64,000 nt of DNA, taken from contig NZ_CP081844.1 of the NCBI RefSeq assembly GCF_019803445.1, positions 446,501-510,500 of the forward strand, read 5' to 3'. Position 1 is the stretch's first letter. Each line of letters begins with the position of its first letter. Shown here in pieces: positions 18,163 to 26,258 of the stretch. The stretch is from Caenibius sp. WL (lineage in GTDB: Bacteria; Pseudomonadota; Alphaproteobacteria; Sphingomonadales; Sphingomonadaceae). The position numbers were made by a program, and so were the translations under genes. A model generated the notes under the pieces. That model had not been told where the DNA came from, did not search any database, and worked only from the letters and a program-made list of their open reading frames with translations.

Positions 18163-18555
18163 TTAGTGCTGGTGACCGGCCGCAGCCCGCCCTGCCCCGC
18201 TCAGCGCCTGGCCGATTTCTTCCAGCTTGTGGCCCTTGTCAGCGGCTTCCGCGGCGCATCTTTCGGCATCGGCCGGAAACTGCTTGGCCATGTAATCCGC
18301 CGATTGAAGGATCGCGTTGACTTCGGAGAGATAGTCGAGATCGGACGCTTTCGCTTCGATCTTGCCGACATAGTACATGACCAGCCCGATCAGCCCGTCT
18401 TTGTCCTCCTCAGGGCCGTCCGCACTGTCGGATGCGTCGTCCTGCGCGCCCAGCACGATGGCCATCGCCACCATGCAGCGCATGTCCGGGAGATAAGCAG
18501 GCTGCGCGGCAGGCGCCTGCGCCGCGGCGGCCATGGCGGCAATGAATCCGAACAT
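18163..18555 (-). CDS. Small protein of unknown function between hemJ and rho
   Basis: A 130-residue protein with an Ala-rich hydrophobic N-terminus (about residues 1-18) that reads as a signal peptide, then a helical, acidic body with two Cys. No motif is recognised. It sits 65 bases after hemJ and 158 bases before rho, all on the minus strand, so it may belong to the hemE-hemJ transcript. The coding pattern (third-position GC, clean start and stop) supports a real gene. Exported location is an inference. Confidence 0.65.
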   Translation of the reverse strand: MFGFIAAMAAAAQAPAAQPAYLPDMRCMVAMAIVLGAQDDASDSADGPEEDKDGLIGLVMYYVGKIEAKASDLDYLSEVNAILQSADYMAKQFPADAERCAAEAADKGHKLEEIGQALSGAGRAAAGHQH

Positions 18556-18620
18556 ATCTTGCTACTCCCGGAGCGGGCTACCGCTCGTATGCCGGTTAAG
18601 GCCAGGACGAAAATCCGTTG

Positions 18621-19064
18621 TCAGAACGGTTTGACCACCACCAGCACAACGATCAACGCGGCCAGAATTCCCGGCACTTCGTTCAGCATCCGCAAGCGAC
18701 GCCCGGAAAGCTTGCGTTCCCCCCGCGCCAGCGCCGCACCATACCCGGCAAGCCACAGGTGATAGGCGCTGAGTATCAGAACCAGCGCCAGCTTGGCGTG
18801 GAACCAGCCCTGGCTGAACGCCCCGAGATGAATTGCGAGCGCCAGCCCGAGGATCCAGACCACGATCAGCGATGGCCAGAGGATGATTTTCAGCAGCTTG
18901 CGCTCCCGCTCGATCCATTGGGCGTTTTCAGGGGAATCCGGCGCGCATTCCTGATGATAGACGAAATAGCGCGGCAGCATGAACAGCCCCGCCATCCAGA
19001 AGATCACAAAAATGATGTGTCCAGCCTTGAGCCAGAAATAGGTCATGAAAAGCGCGTCCTGCAT
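18621..19064 (-). CDS. hemJ: Protoporphyrinogen oxidase HemJ
   Basis: A 147-residue integral membrane protein with four predicted helices that performs protoporphyrinogen IX oxidation in bacteria lacking HemG/HemY. The family features 'AGHIIFVIFWMAGLFMLPR' with the heme-ligating His, 'YHQE' and 'WFHAKLALVLILSAYH' are present. It lies 31 bases after hemE on the same strand, consistent with late heme synthesis. An alternative start at 19046 (MTYFWLK..., 141 residues) has a weak AGGA upstream; choosing between them needs N-terminal data. Confidence 0.9.
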   Translation of the reverse strand: MQDALFMTYFWLKAGHIIFVIFWMAGLFMLPRYFVYHQECAPDSPENAQWIERERKLLKIILWPSLIVVWILGLALAIHLGAFSQGWFHAKLALVLILSAYHLWLAGYGAALARGERKLSGRRLRMLNEVPGILAALIVVLVVVKPF

Positions 19065-19095
19065 GGCGAAAATGTAGGATAGAGCATCGCCGCCG

Positions 19096-20121
19096 TCACC
19101 CCCTCCAGCCACGAACGGCGGCAACCAGCCGCTCCACATGCGCAATCGGCGTGTGTTGCCCGATACCATGGCCGAGATTGAAGACATGCGGCCTGTCGGC
19201 GAACGCTTCGAGCAGGGCAATCGCCCGCTGTTCGAGCATCGCCCCGCCGGCCTCGATCAGCAGCGGATCGAAATTGCCCTGCACCGGCAAACCTTGCGGC
19301 AAGGCTCTGGCAGCCCATTGCGGATCGATCGTTTCATCGATGCCCACGGCGTTAACACCGGTTTCGCGCGCATAAGCCGGCAGTTTTTCGCCCGATCCCT
19401 TCGGAAAACCGATAATCGGCACATCGGGATGGCGCTCGCGCAGCCGGGCTACGATCGCGGCATTGGGGGCGATGACCCAGCGTTCGTATTCAGCGGGGGC
19501 CAGACTGCCCGCCCAACTGTCGAACAATTGCACCGCTTCCGCCCCGGCCACGATCTGACCCGAGAGATAATCGACCGTGACATCCACAATCGCATCGATA
19601 ATCGCCTGGAACGCTTCGGGATCGCGATAGGCCATTGCGCGGGTCACATGCTGATCGCGGCTGCCTTCGCCTGCAACCATGTACGTGGCGACGGTCCACG
19701 GGCTCCCTGCAAAGCCCAGCAGCGTCGTCTCCGGCCCCAAACGGGCGCGCACCTTGGTGACGGTGGCATAGATCGGATCGAGCCGTTCAGGAGCCGCCTG
19801 GAGGCTTGCCAGCGCATGATCGACCAGTGTGGGGGACAGTCGCGGGCCTTCGCCTGCGAGGAATTCGAGAGTCTGTCCCATCGCGTAGGGTACGATCAGG
19901 ATATCCGAAAACAGGATCGCGCCATCGAAACCGAACCGGTCGATCGGTTGCGCGGTGATTTCGGCTGCGGCCTCGGAATCGTAGACCAGCCCCAGGAACC
20001 CCCCCTTTTCGGCACGCAGGGCGCGGTATTCGGGCAAGTAACGCCCGGCCTGACGCATCAACCAGATCGGCCGGGGGAAAACGGATTTTCCATGCAAGGT
20101 TTCGAGCAATGCGCCGGGCAT
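19096..20121 (-). CDS. hemE: Uroporphyrinogen decarboxylase
   Basis: A 341-residue cytosolic enzyme converting uroporphyrinogen III to coproporphyrinogen III. 'PIWLMRQAGRYLPEYR' at residues 18-33 contains the conserved Arg residues; 'GFAGSPWTVATYMVAG' and 'GFPKGSG' follow as in the family. The start ATG at 20121 borders the proposed origin, and the AT-rich block there (20132-20164) also contains TATAAA/TTATAT-like elements on the minus strand that could be its promoter. In Caulobacter the hemE promoter also lies within the origin. Confidence 0.96.
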   Translation of the reverse strand: MPGALLETLHGKSVFPRPIWLMRQAGRYLPEYRALRAEKGGFLGLVYDSEAAAEITAQPIDRFGFDGAILFSDILIVPYAMGQTLEFLAGEGPRLSPTLVDHALASLQAAPERLDPIYATVTKVRARLGPETTLLGFAGSPWTVATYMVAGEGSRDQHVTRAMAYRDPEAFQAIIDAIVDVTVDYLSGQIVAGAEAVQLFDSWAGSLAPAEYERWVIAPNAAIVARLRERHPDVPIIGFPKGSGEKLPAYARETGVNAVGIDETIDPQWAARALPQGLPVQGNFDPLLIEAGGAMLEQRAIALLEAFADRPHVFNLGHGIGQHTPIAHVERLVAAVRGWRG

Positions 20122-20442
20122 TGGGCAGGTCCAATCAAAATAATAAGGAATTTATATAAGGAATGATGTGTCTGTTGGGCTGTGGATAGTGGGGATTGCG
20201 CTGCCTTGCCTGATTTCTCCCGTTCTGAACAGGGGGTGCGGCATGCGCGACTCTTGTTCCGCAGCCGTCAATCGAAAGCTGTCCCCGTTGTCCCCAGCCT
20301 GTCGATAAGTCTTTCCCCATGTCCGTAACTCGCAGATGGGGAACAAGGAAACGGGCATGGAATCCCCTCCCGGCCTTGTCCCCGGGCTTCTCCCGTGATT
20401 TATGCCGGGAGTTGTCCACAGCGTGCCGAAGTATCCCGATCC
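20122..20442. other. oriC: Probable chromosomal replication origin (oriC)
   Basis: This 321-base gap holds no ORF. Next to hemE is an AT-rich segment (20132-20164) with two tandem 13-mers sharing ATAAGGAAT (repeat cores at 20143-20151 and 20156-20164, 13 bases apart). Three DnaA boxes differ from TTATCCACA at one base: CTATCCACA on the minus strand (20181-20189), TTATCGACA on the minus strand (20300-20308) and TTGTCCACA on the plus strand (20412-20420); TTGTCCCCA at 20288-20296 is weaker. Two GANTC sites (20249-20253, 20362-20366) are potential CcrM targets. Position between hemE and the RP001/ppsR gene matches Caulobacter Cori and other alphaproteobacterial origins, and gene direction switches here. 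Function is inferred, not shown. Confidence 0.85.
20142..20167. repeat. Two tandem AT-rich 13-mers (candidate DNA unwinding element)
   Basis: AATAAGGAATTTA (20142-20154) is followed directly by TATAAGGAATGAT (20155-20167). They share nine identical consecutive bases in register. The block lies 14 bases from the nearest DnaA box, the arrangement expected of an unwinding element. Confidence 0.6.
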
Positions 20443-21288
20443 ATGCAGCGCCTGCACCTCCATCTCCTGTCGGATTCCACCGGCGAAACGCTGGAGATGA
20501 TTGCCAAGGCGGCCCTTTCGCAGTTCGACGATGCGGATGTTGTGCGCCATTTCTGGCCGATGGTCCGTTCGCAGCAGCACCTTGAACGGATCCTGGCGGA
20601 AATCGCCGCCCATCCCGGGCTGGTGATTTTCACTCTGGTCAATCCCGATATCCGCACCCAGCTGGAAACGCGCTGTTCCACATTGGCGCTGCCCTGCGTT
20701 TCGGCACTGGATGCGGTGATCCTCGCCCTGCAAAACCAGCTCGGGCAGGAAGCGAAAGGCCGCCCAGGCCGCCAGCACCTGATGGACGAGGCCTATTTCG
20801 AACGGGTCGGGGCGATCCACTACACCATCGCCCATGATGACGGGATCGGCTGGGAGGATTGGGAAGACGCCGATATCGTGCTGGCCGGGGTGTCGCGCAC
20901 ATCCAAGACGCCGACATCGATCTATCTCGCCAATCGCGGCTACAAGGTCGCCAATATTCCGCTGGTGATCGAAAGCCCGCCGCCCAGAAACCTGTTCACT
21001 TTGCGCAAGCCGCTGATCGTCGGCCTGATCACCGCGCCCGACCGGCTGGTACAGATCCGCCGCAATCGCCTGTTGTCGCTTAATCAGGGAACCGAAACCG
21101 ATTATGTCGATATGGATGCGGTGCAACGCGAACTGAAATTCGCCCGGCGGATGTTCGCCGACAACGATTGGCCGGTGATAGACGTGTCACGCCGCTCGAT
21201 CGAGGAAACCGCCGCGGCGATCATGCGCCTGCTGGCCGAACGCGACAGCAGCCACGATGCGCACGAACCGGGACCCAAACCGATATGA
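20443..21288 (+). CDS. ppsR: Pyruvate-phosphate/water dikinase regulatory kinase-pyrophosphorylase (DUF299)
   Basis: A 281-residue bifunctional enzyme that phosphorylates (with ADP) and dephosphorylates a Thr on PPDK or PEP synthase. The signature 'GVSRTSKTPTSIYLANRG' with its P-loop-like Arg-Thr-Ser-Lys-Thr is present, and the N-terminus 'LHLHLLSDSTGETLEMIAKAAL' is typical. Start ATG at 20443 follows directly after a DnaA box; the in-frame start at 20395 lies inside the origin and is rejected. It heads a run of genes (maf, aroE, coaE) overlapping by 4 bases each. The target dikinase is not in the window. Confidence 0.93.
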   Translation: MQRLHLHLLSDSTGETLEMIAKAALSQFDDADVVRHFWPMVRSQQHLERILAEIAAHPGLVIFTLVNPDIRTQLETRCSTLALPCVSALDAVILALQNQLGQEAKGRPGRQHLMDEAYFERVGAIHYTIAHDDGIGWEDWEDADIVLAGVSRTSKTPTSIYLANRGYKVANIPLVIESPPPRNLFTLRKPLIVGLITAPDRLVQIRRNRLLSLNQGTETDYVDMDAVQRELKFARRMFADNDWPVIDVSRRSIEETAAAIMRLLAERDSSHDAHEPGPKPI

Positions 21289-21884
21289 AGACTTCCTCTC
21301 CGCTGGTGCTTGCGTCGAAAAGCGCTTCCCGCCGGGCGATGCTCGATGCGGCCGGTATCGTCTATCAGGCGGTGCCCGCCGATCTTGACGAGCGCGCGCT
21401 GGAAGCCAGCCTGACAGGGGCCCTCCCCCACGATACCGCGCTGGCGCTGGCCGATGCCAAGGCGCTCGCCGTCTCCGAAACACAGGCCGGAGCGCTGGTG
21501 CTGGGCAGCGATTCGCTGGTGGTGGTGGATGGGCGGCGGTTCGACAAACCCGCCAGCCGCGCCGATGCGGCCGATCACTTGCGCTTCTTTTCCGGGCGGA
21601 CGATGGAACTGCACAGTGCGGCGGCGCTGGCGCGCGATGGGCGGATCGTGTGGCACCATGCCGATGTGGCCCGGCTTGCCGTGCGCACCCTGTCGGACGA
21701 TTTCATCGCCTGGTATCTGGAACGCGAATGGCCCGCGGTTTCCGGCTGTGTCGGGGTGTTCCGGATCGAAGCCATGGGGCCGCATCTGTTCGAAGCGATT
21801 ACCGGCGATCAGTTCACCGTGCTGGGGATGCCCTTGCTTGCCGTGCTGGGCGCATTGCGGGACCAGGGAGTGGCGGTGGCATGA
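21285..21884 (+). CDS. maf: Maf-family nucleotide pyrophosphatase
   Basis: A 199-residue house-cleaning phosphatase that hydrolyses canonical and modified nucleoside triphosphates to monophosphates. 'LVLASKSASRRAMLDAAG' is the substrate-binding N-terminus; 'GSDSLVVVDG' and 'FSGRTMELHSA' follow in family order. Whether it is the dTTP/UTP or the m7GTP type cannot be decided by eye. Starts inside the ppsR stop (ATGA, 21285-21288) and ends inside the aroE start. Confidence 0.92.
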   Translation: MKTSSPLVLASKSASRRAMLDAAGIVYQAVPADLDERALEASLTGALPHDTALALADAKALAVSETQAGALVLGSDSLVVVDGRRFDKPASRADAADHLRFFSGRTMELHSAAALARDGRIVWHHADVARLAVRTLSDDFIAWYLEREWPAVSGCVGVFRIEAMGPHLFEAITGDQFTVLGMPLLAVLGALRDQGVAVA

Positions 21885-22753
21885 CCGATGTTTCGCCCGC
21901 CATCCCTTATGCCGAAGTGATCGGCGATCCCATCGTCCAGTCGAAATCGCCCGCGATCCATGGCTACTGGATCAGGCAATTGGGGCTGGATGCCGATTAC
22001 CGCGCAGCGCATGTCACGGCGGAAGGTCTGGCGGACTATCTCATCAGCCGCCGGGCGGACCCGGCATGGCGCGGTTGCAATGTCACCATGCCGCACAAGC
22101 AGGCGGTGATCCCTTTGCTCGATCGCCTCGATCCGCTGGCGGCGCGGATCGGCGCGGTCAACACGATCGTGGCGGAACAGGGGCAACTGGTCGGCTACAA
22201 CACCGATGCGGGCGGGTTTCTCGAACCGTTGCGGGCCGAACTGGCCAAGCAGCACCTTTTCCGCATGGCGCGGGTGCTGGGCACCGGCGGTGCCGCCCGC
22301 GCCATCATCGCCGCACTGGCGCGGGAGAATGTCGTGATCGTGCTGGCCGGGCGGAATACGGAAAAAGCGCAGGCTCTGCTGGATGAACTCGATCCCGGCG
22401 GGGAACATCATGTCGCACCGCTCGATCATTTTGCCGGGGCGACCGATTTCCCGTTCGATGACCGCGAAGGCTGCTTCGATGTGGTGGTCAATGCCAGCCC
22501 ACTGGGTATGGCGGGGCAGGTGCCGCTGGCGTTCGATCTCAGCCACGCGCCGCCGGGTAGCATCGTGTACGATATCGTCACCCACCCGCTGGAAACGCCG
22601 CTGTTGAAAGCGGCGCGCGCGGCAGGCTTTCAAACGGTGGACGGCCTTGCCATGCTGATCGGCCAGGCGGCCGAAGCGTTCGAACGCTTTTTCGGTATCG
22701 CCCCGCCCCGCGGCGATGGCGATGCGGCCCTGCGCGGAATCCTGACGGCATGA
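21881..22753 (+). CDS. aroE: Shikimate dehydrogenase
   Basis: A 290-residue NADP-dependent enzyme reducing 3-dehydroshikimate to shikimate in aromatic amino-acid synthesis. The shikimate-binding 'QSKSPAIHG', catalytic Lys in 'NVTMPHKQ', 'GAVNTI' and 'GYNTDAGGF' are present; the nucleotide loop reads 'GTGGAARA'. ATG at 21881 overlaps the maf stop, and the stop overlaps the coaE start, both by 4 bases. Confidence 0.95.
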   Translation: MTDVSPAIPYAEVIGDPIVQSKSPAIHGYWIRQLGLDADYRAAHVTAEGLADYLISRRADPAWRGCNVTMPHKQAVIPLLDRLDPLAARIGAVNTIVAEQGQLVGYNTDAGGFLEPLRAELAKQHLFRMARVLGTGGAARAIIAALARENVVIVLAGRNTEKAQALLDELDPGGEHHVAPLDHFAGATDFPFDDREGCFDVVVNASPLGMAGQVPLAFDLSHAPPGSIVYDIVTHPLETPLLKAARAAGFQTVDGLAMLIGQAAEAFERFFGIAPPRGDGDAALRGILTA

Positions 22754-23349
22754 CCCGCCCGGTGATTCTCGGCCTGACAGGCTCGATCGGCATGGGCAAG
22801 TCGACCGTGGCGCAGATGTTTTCCGAAGCGGGCGTGCCGGTTTTCGATGCCGATGCCGAAGTACACAAGCTGCAGGGCCCCGGCGGGCCGCTGCTGCCCG
22901 TGATCGAGGCAGCTTTTCCCGGAACCACCGGCCCGCAAGGGGTCGACCGCCCTATGCTCGGCAATCTGGTGTTCGGCGATCCGGCGGCTCTCGCCCGGCT
23001 GGAAGCGATCGTCCATCCTGCCGTTGCCAAAGTGCGCGATCTGTTCATGCTGGAACACGCGGGGAAACCGCTGGTGGTGTTCGACGTGCCGCTACTGTTC
23101 GAAAAGGGCGGCTGGGAAAAGGTCGATGCCGTGGTCGTGGTTTCCGCCCCGTTCGAGGTGCAGCGTGCCCGCGTGCTCGCCCGCCCGGGGATGACACCGG
23201 AAAAGTTTGCCCATGTGCTCGGGCTTCAGGTTCCCGACAGCGAAAAGCGCGCAAGGGCGGATTTCGTGATCGATACCGGCACGCCCTTGCCGGTCACTCG
23301 GGATGCGGTCCACAAGGTGATTGAAAGCGTCCGCACCCGCTCTATTTGA
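22750..23349 (+). CDS. coaE: Dephospho-CoA kinase
   Basis: A 199-residue enzyme for the final step of coenzyme A synthesis. Walker A 'GLTGSIGMGKST' is at residues 7-18; 'DADAEVHKL' and 'VFDVPLLFEKG' are the conserved acceptor-site and Walker B regions. It is the last gene in the tightly overlapping ppsR-maf-aroE-coaE run. dnaQ follows after 39 bases. Confidence 0.96.
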   Translation: MTRPVILGLTGSIGMGKSTVAQMFSEAGVPVFDADAEVHKLQGPGGPLLPVIEAAFPGTTGPQGVDRPMLGNLVFGDPAALARLEAIVHPAVAKVRDLFMLEHAGKPLVVFDVPLLFEKGGWEKVDAVVVVSAPFEVQRARVLARPGMTPEKFAHVLGLQVPDSEKRARADFVIDTGTPLPVTRDAVHKVIESVRTRSI

Positions 23350-23388
23350 CTTGCCAGTGATGCCCTGCGCGTGGATAGTGACGTAACA

Positions 23389-24075
23389 ATGCGTGAGATC
23401 ATCTTCGACACGGAAACCACCGGCCTCGATCCCAAAAAGGGGGATCGGTTGGTGGAAATCGGGTGCGTCGAAATGGTCAACCGGGTGCAGACTGGCCGCA
23501 CGTTCCACGCCTATTTCAATCCCGACCGTTCGATGCCTGCGGAAGCGGAGGCCGTCCATGGCCTTTCCGAGACGTTTTTGGCGGACAAGCCGCGTTTCCA
23601 TGAAAAGGCGGCGGAACTGCTCGAATTTATCGGTGATTCCCCTCTTGTTGCGCACAATGCGGGGTTCGATTTCGGTTTTCTCAACGCTGAACTCGATATT
23701 TGCGGATTGGAAGCGGTATCGACCACACGGATGGTGGATACCGTGGCGATCGCCCGTGTGCGTCATCCCGGCGCGAAGAATTCGCTCGATGCCTTGTGCA
23801 CCCGCTACGGCGTCGACAGGAGCCATCGAACAAAGCACGGAGCTTTGCTCGATGCGGAATTGCTCGCCCAGGTCTATGTAGAGCTGACTGGTGGCCGGCA
23901 GATCGGACTCGAACTGGCCAGTGTGGTCGAAGATTCGATTACGATTGCCGCCGCCCCGACCAGGATCCGCGAACGTGTGTTCCGGCCTTCGCGGCCCCAT
24001 GTGGCCAGCGCGGCGGAACTGGAACGGCACGCGCAATTCCTGGAGTCGATCAAATCGCCGCTCTGGTCAGGCTAA
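23389..24075 (+). CDS. dnaQ: DNA polymerase III epsilon subunit (proofreading exonuclease)
   Basis: A 228-residue DEDDh 3'-5' exonuclease. Exo I 'IIFDTETTGLDP' starts at residue 4, Exo II 'HNAGFDFGFLN', and Exo III 'KHGALLDAELLAQVY' contains the catalytic His and Asp. The C-terminal tail, which would bind the polymerase alpha subunit, is short. The ATG at 23389 gives 'MREIIFDTETTG', the normal N-terminus; the in-frame GTG 18 bases upstream is less likely. Origin-proximal placement after coaE is conserved; secB, which often follows, is replaced here by hpf. Confidence 0.94.
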   Translation: MREIIFDTETTGLDPKKGDRLVEIGCVEMVNRVQTGRTFHAYFNPDRSMPAEAEAVHGLSETFLADKPRFHEKAAELLEFIGDSPLVAHNAGFDFGFLNAELDICGLEAVSTTRMVDTVAIARVRHPGAKNSLDALCTRYGVDRSHRTKHGALLDAELLAQVYVELTGGRQIGLELASVVEDSITIAAAPTRIRERVFRPSRPHVASAAELERHAQFLESIKSPLWSG

Positions 24076-24114
24076 TTGGCCAGGCCGGACGATAAGGAAG
24101 GAGTGGAATACGAT

Positions 24115-24678
24115 ATGGATATTCGCGTGTCAGGCCACCAGATGGAAACCGGTGCCGCTCTGCAGGAACACGCTTCCGAACGCCTCAATGGTATAGTCGA
24201 GAAGTATTTCGGTCGCGCGTTGTCCTCCACCGTCACTTTCGGCAAGGCCCCGGCCGGGGCCTTCAGTTGCGATATCGTCACCCATGTGATGCAAGGGCTC
24301 ATTCTCAAAGGCCATGCGGCTGCCCATGATGCCCATACCGCACTGGATCAGGCTGCGGAGAAGATCGACAAGCAACTCCGACGCTACAAACGCCGGTTGA
24401 AAGACCGAAGCGAACAGTTCGCGCATGCCGCGCGGGAAGAAGAAGCGGCCTACACGATCTTCGCCATCGCGGACGAAGAAGAGGAAGTCGTGGTCGATGC
24501 ACCGCCGGTGATCGCCGAAACGCGGGTCGATATCCCTGAAGCGACCGTGTCCGACGCGGTGATGCAGCTCGATTTGCGCAACACGAATGCGCTTTTCTTT
24601 AAAAATGCTGGCACCGGGCGACATAATATGGTCTATCGCCGCAACGACGGATCGATCGGCTGGGTCGAACCGTCCTGA
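24115..24678 (+). CDS. hpf: Long-form ribosome hibernation promoting factor
   Basis: A 187-residue protein. The N-terminal S30AE/RaiA domain ('MDIRVSGHQMETGAALQEHASERLNGIVEKYF', written here in pieces: residues 1-10 and 11-32) binds the 30S decoding region, and the C-terminal domain ('FFKNAGTGRHNMVYRRNDGSIGWVEP', last third) mediates 100S dimerisation. ATG at 24115 was chosen from the family N-terminus; GTG at 24103 is closer to the AAGGAAGGAG site and is a possible alternative. A hairpin and ptsN follow, the usual hpf-ptsN order without rpoN. Confidence 0.93.
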   Translation: MDIRVSGHQMETGAALQEHASERLNGIVEKYFGRALSSTVTFGKAPAGAFSCDIVTHVMQGLILKGHAAAHDAHTALDQAAEKIDKQLRRYKRRLKDRSEQFAHAAREEEAAYTIFAIADEEEEVVVDAPPVIAETRVDIPEATVSDAVMQLDLRNTNALFFKNAGTGRHNMVYRRNDGSIGWVEPS

Positions 24679-24699
24679 TCCGGGTCTTGCAATAGCGCA

Positions 24700-24741
24700 C
24701 CGCCCGGCTTTCCGATGCCAGAGAGTGAAAAGGCCGGGCGG
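24700..24741 (+). terminator. Hairpin between hpf and ptsN
   Basis: CCGCCCGGC...TT (24700-24710) pairs with AA..GCCGGGCGG (24729-24741) across a purine-rich loop. A short T-run (ATTT) follows. It may attenuate read-through into ptsN. Confidence 0.5.
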
Positions 24742-24805
24742 ATTTCCGCAAAATTGCAGTTGAAGCCGCATTCGTGCGGCCCCATTTGGCAAAACCGATC
24801 CCATT

Positions 24806-25267
24806 ATGACTACGCTTTATTCCCTTCTGCCCGATGCTGTTGCGACCATTCGCGCCGACAACAAGCAAGCCATTCTCGAAGCGCTGGCGGAGCGGTTCGC
24901 CCAGGTTTACGAACTTGATGCGGCGCAGGTGCTCGAACGGATCGAGGAACGCGAAAAGCTCGGCAGCACCGGCTTCGGGCGCGGTGTTGCCATCCCTCAT
25001 GCCCGGATACCCGGCTTGAAACGGCCGGTGGCGGTGTTTTTCCGCCTAGCCCATTCGGTCGATTTCGCGGCGGCGGATGGCATGCCGGTGGATCTCGTTT
25101 TCGGGCTTCTTTCGCCGGAACAGGCGGGCGCCAGCCATCTGCAGGCGCTGGCCGCCATTTCGCGCCTGGTGCGCGATGAAACGCTCTACACCGCGCTGGC
25201 CGAGGCGGAGGACCAGGAAGCTCTGTTTGCATTGCTCACCAATGTGATCGATCGGGATGCAGCCTGA
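24806..25267 (+). CDS. ptsN: Nitrogen-regulatory PTS EIIA protein PtsN
   Basis: A 153-residue EIIA(Ntr) phosphoacceptor. The phosphorylated His is His65 in 'GVAIPHARIPGLKRP', with 'GSTGFGRG' before it and 'LSPEQAGASHLQALAAISRLV' after it, all family hallmarks. It would receive phosphate from PTS(Ntr) components (HPr, EI-Ntr) not present here and relay nitrogen/carbon status. The stop overlaps the start of the thioesterase gene by 11 bases. Confidence 0.93.
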   Translation: MTTLYSLLPDAVATIRADNKQAILEALAERFAQVYELDAAQVLERIEEREKLGSTGFGRGVAIPHARIPGLKRPVAVFFRLAHSVDFAAADGMPVDLVFGLLSPEQAGASHLQALAAISRLVRDETLYTALAEAEDQEALFALLTNVIDRDAA

Positions 25268-25718
25268 ATCGCCTGCAAGCGGCGCGCAGGGGCATTGGCG
25301 TGCACTGGAAGCGCTCTATGCCTCGGCGCCGATAAACCGCCTGTTCGCTTCCCAGCTCGAAATCGTTGACGAAGGGCGTTCGCGCATCGCGTTCACCGTG
25401 GATGAACGGCATTTCCATGCCGCTGGCGCGGCGCACGGCACGATCTATTTCAAAATGCTCGACGATGCGGCGTTCTATGCCGCCAATACGCTGATCAGCG
25501 ACCGGTTCCTCCTCACCACGTCGTTCAATCTGCACTTCACCCGCCCGATGAAAACCGGCCGTGTGATCGCGGAAGGGCGTTGGGTCAGCGGCCGCCGACG
25601 CGTGCTGGTGGCCGAGGCGCATCTGGTGGACGAAGAAGGCGAGGAAATCGGGCGCGGCACTGGCACGTTCATGCGGTCGCACATTCCGCTGTCCAGCCTG
25701 CCCGGATACCGAATCTAG
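25257..25718 (+). CDS. PaaI-type hotdog thioesterase
   Basis: A 153-residue protein with one hotdog-fold domain. 'HFHAAGAAHGTIYFKMLDDAAFYAANTL' (residues about 52-79) corresponds to the central helix and active-site region of PaaI-like acyl-CoA thioesterases, followed by 'TTSFNLHFTRPMKTG' and 'GRRRVLVAEAHLVDEEG'. The substrate is unknown. It overlaps the end of ptsN and is followed after 3 bases by the DUF1491 gene, so a three-gene transcript is likely. Confidence 0.88.
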   Translation: MQPESPASGAQGHWRALEALYASAPINRLFASQLEIVDEGRSRIAFTVDERHFHAAGAAHGTIYFKMLDDAAFYAANTLISDRFLLTTSFNLHFTRPMKTGRVIAEGRWVSGRRRVLVAEAHLVDEEGEEIGRGTGTFMRSHIPLSSLPGYRI

Positions 25719-25721
25719 GCA

Positions 25722-26063
25722 ATGGATGCGCGTCTGCCTGCCCATCTGGAAGTAAGTGGGCTTTTGCGGGCAGTGGAAGCGGCCGGCGGTTTCGCCACGC
25801 TTCTGGCAAGAGGCGAACGTGATGCGGGCACTATACTTGTCGTTTGTTGCGAAAATGGCAATAATGCACGCCTATTCGAGCGCATGCCACAAGCCGACGG
25901 CGATCGGCGCTGGATGTTAGTAAAGACACAAGACTCTCAAAATCCGGGGGAATTTTCACACTATCTTGAGCGCCGGAAGAACCAGGATCGCGATATATGG
26001 GCAATTGAGCTGGATATCGCGAACGCCGAACGGTTTATCGGTTTGCGCCCGGAAAAGGATTGA
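25722..26063 (+). CDS. DUF1491 family protein
   Basis: A 113-residue cytosolic protein. 'MDARLPAHLEVSGLLRAVEAAGGFA', 'LARGERDAGTILVVC' and 'ERFIGLRPEKD' match the alphaproteobacterial DUF1491 family of unknown function. It sits 3 bases after the thioesterase gene. Nothing in the sequence indicates catalysis. Confidence 0.85.
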   Translation: MDARLPAHLEVSGLLRAVEAAGGFATLLARGERDAGTILVVCCENGNNARLFERMPQADGDRRWMLVKTQDSQNPGEFSHYLERRKNQDRDIWAIELDIANAERFIGLRPEKD

Positions 26064-26258
26064 CTTTGTTGCACCGCACAATAGATGCGGCCCATTACTC
26101 GGGTGCGCAGGCGGCCAAGGGAACAATACGGTTCCGAGGCTAGCACGCAGACGGGGGATGGCCGGCAGGTTTCGTTCTCGGTTCTGACGCCATGCACAGC
26201 ATGGGGAATGGCCGATCGCCTGCGCCAGGTGCATTCACCGCTCATAGTGTTTCGATGG

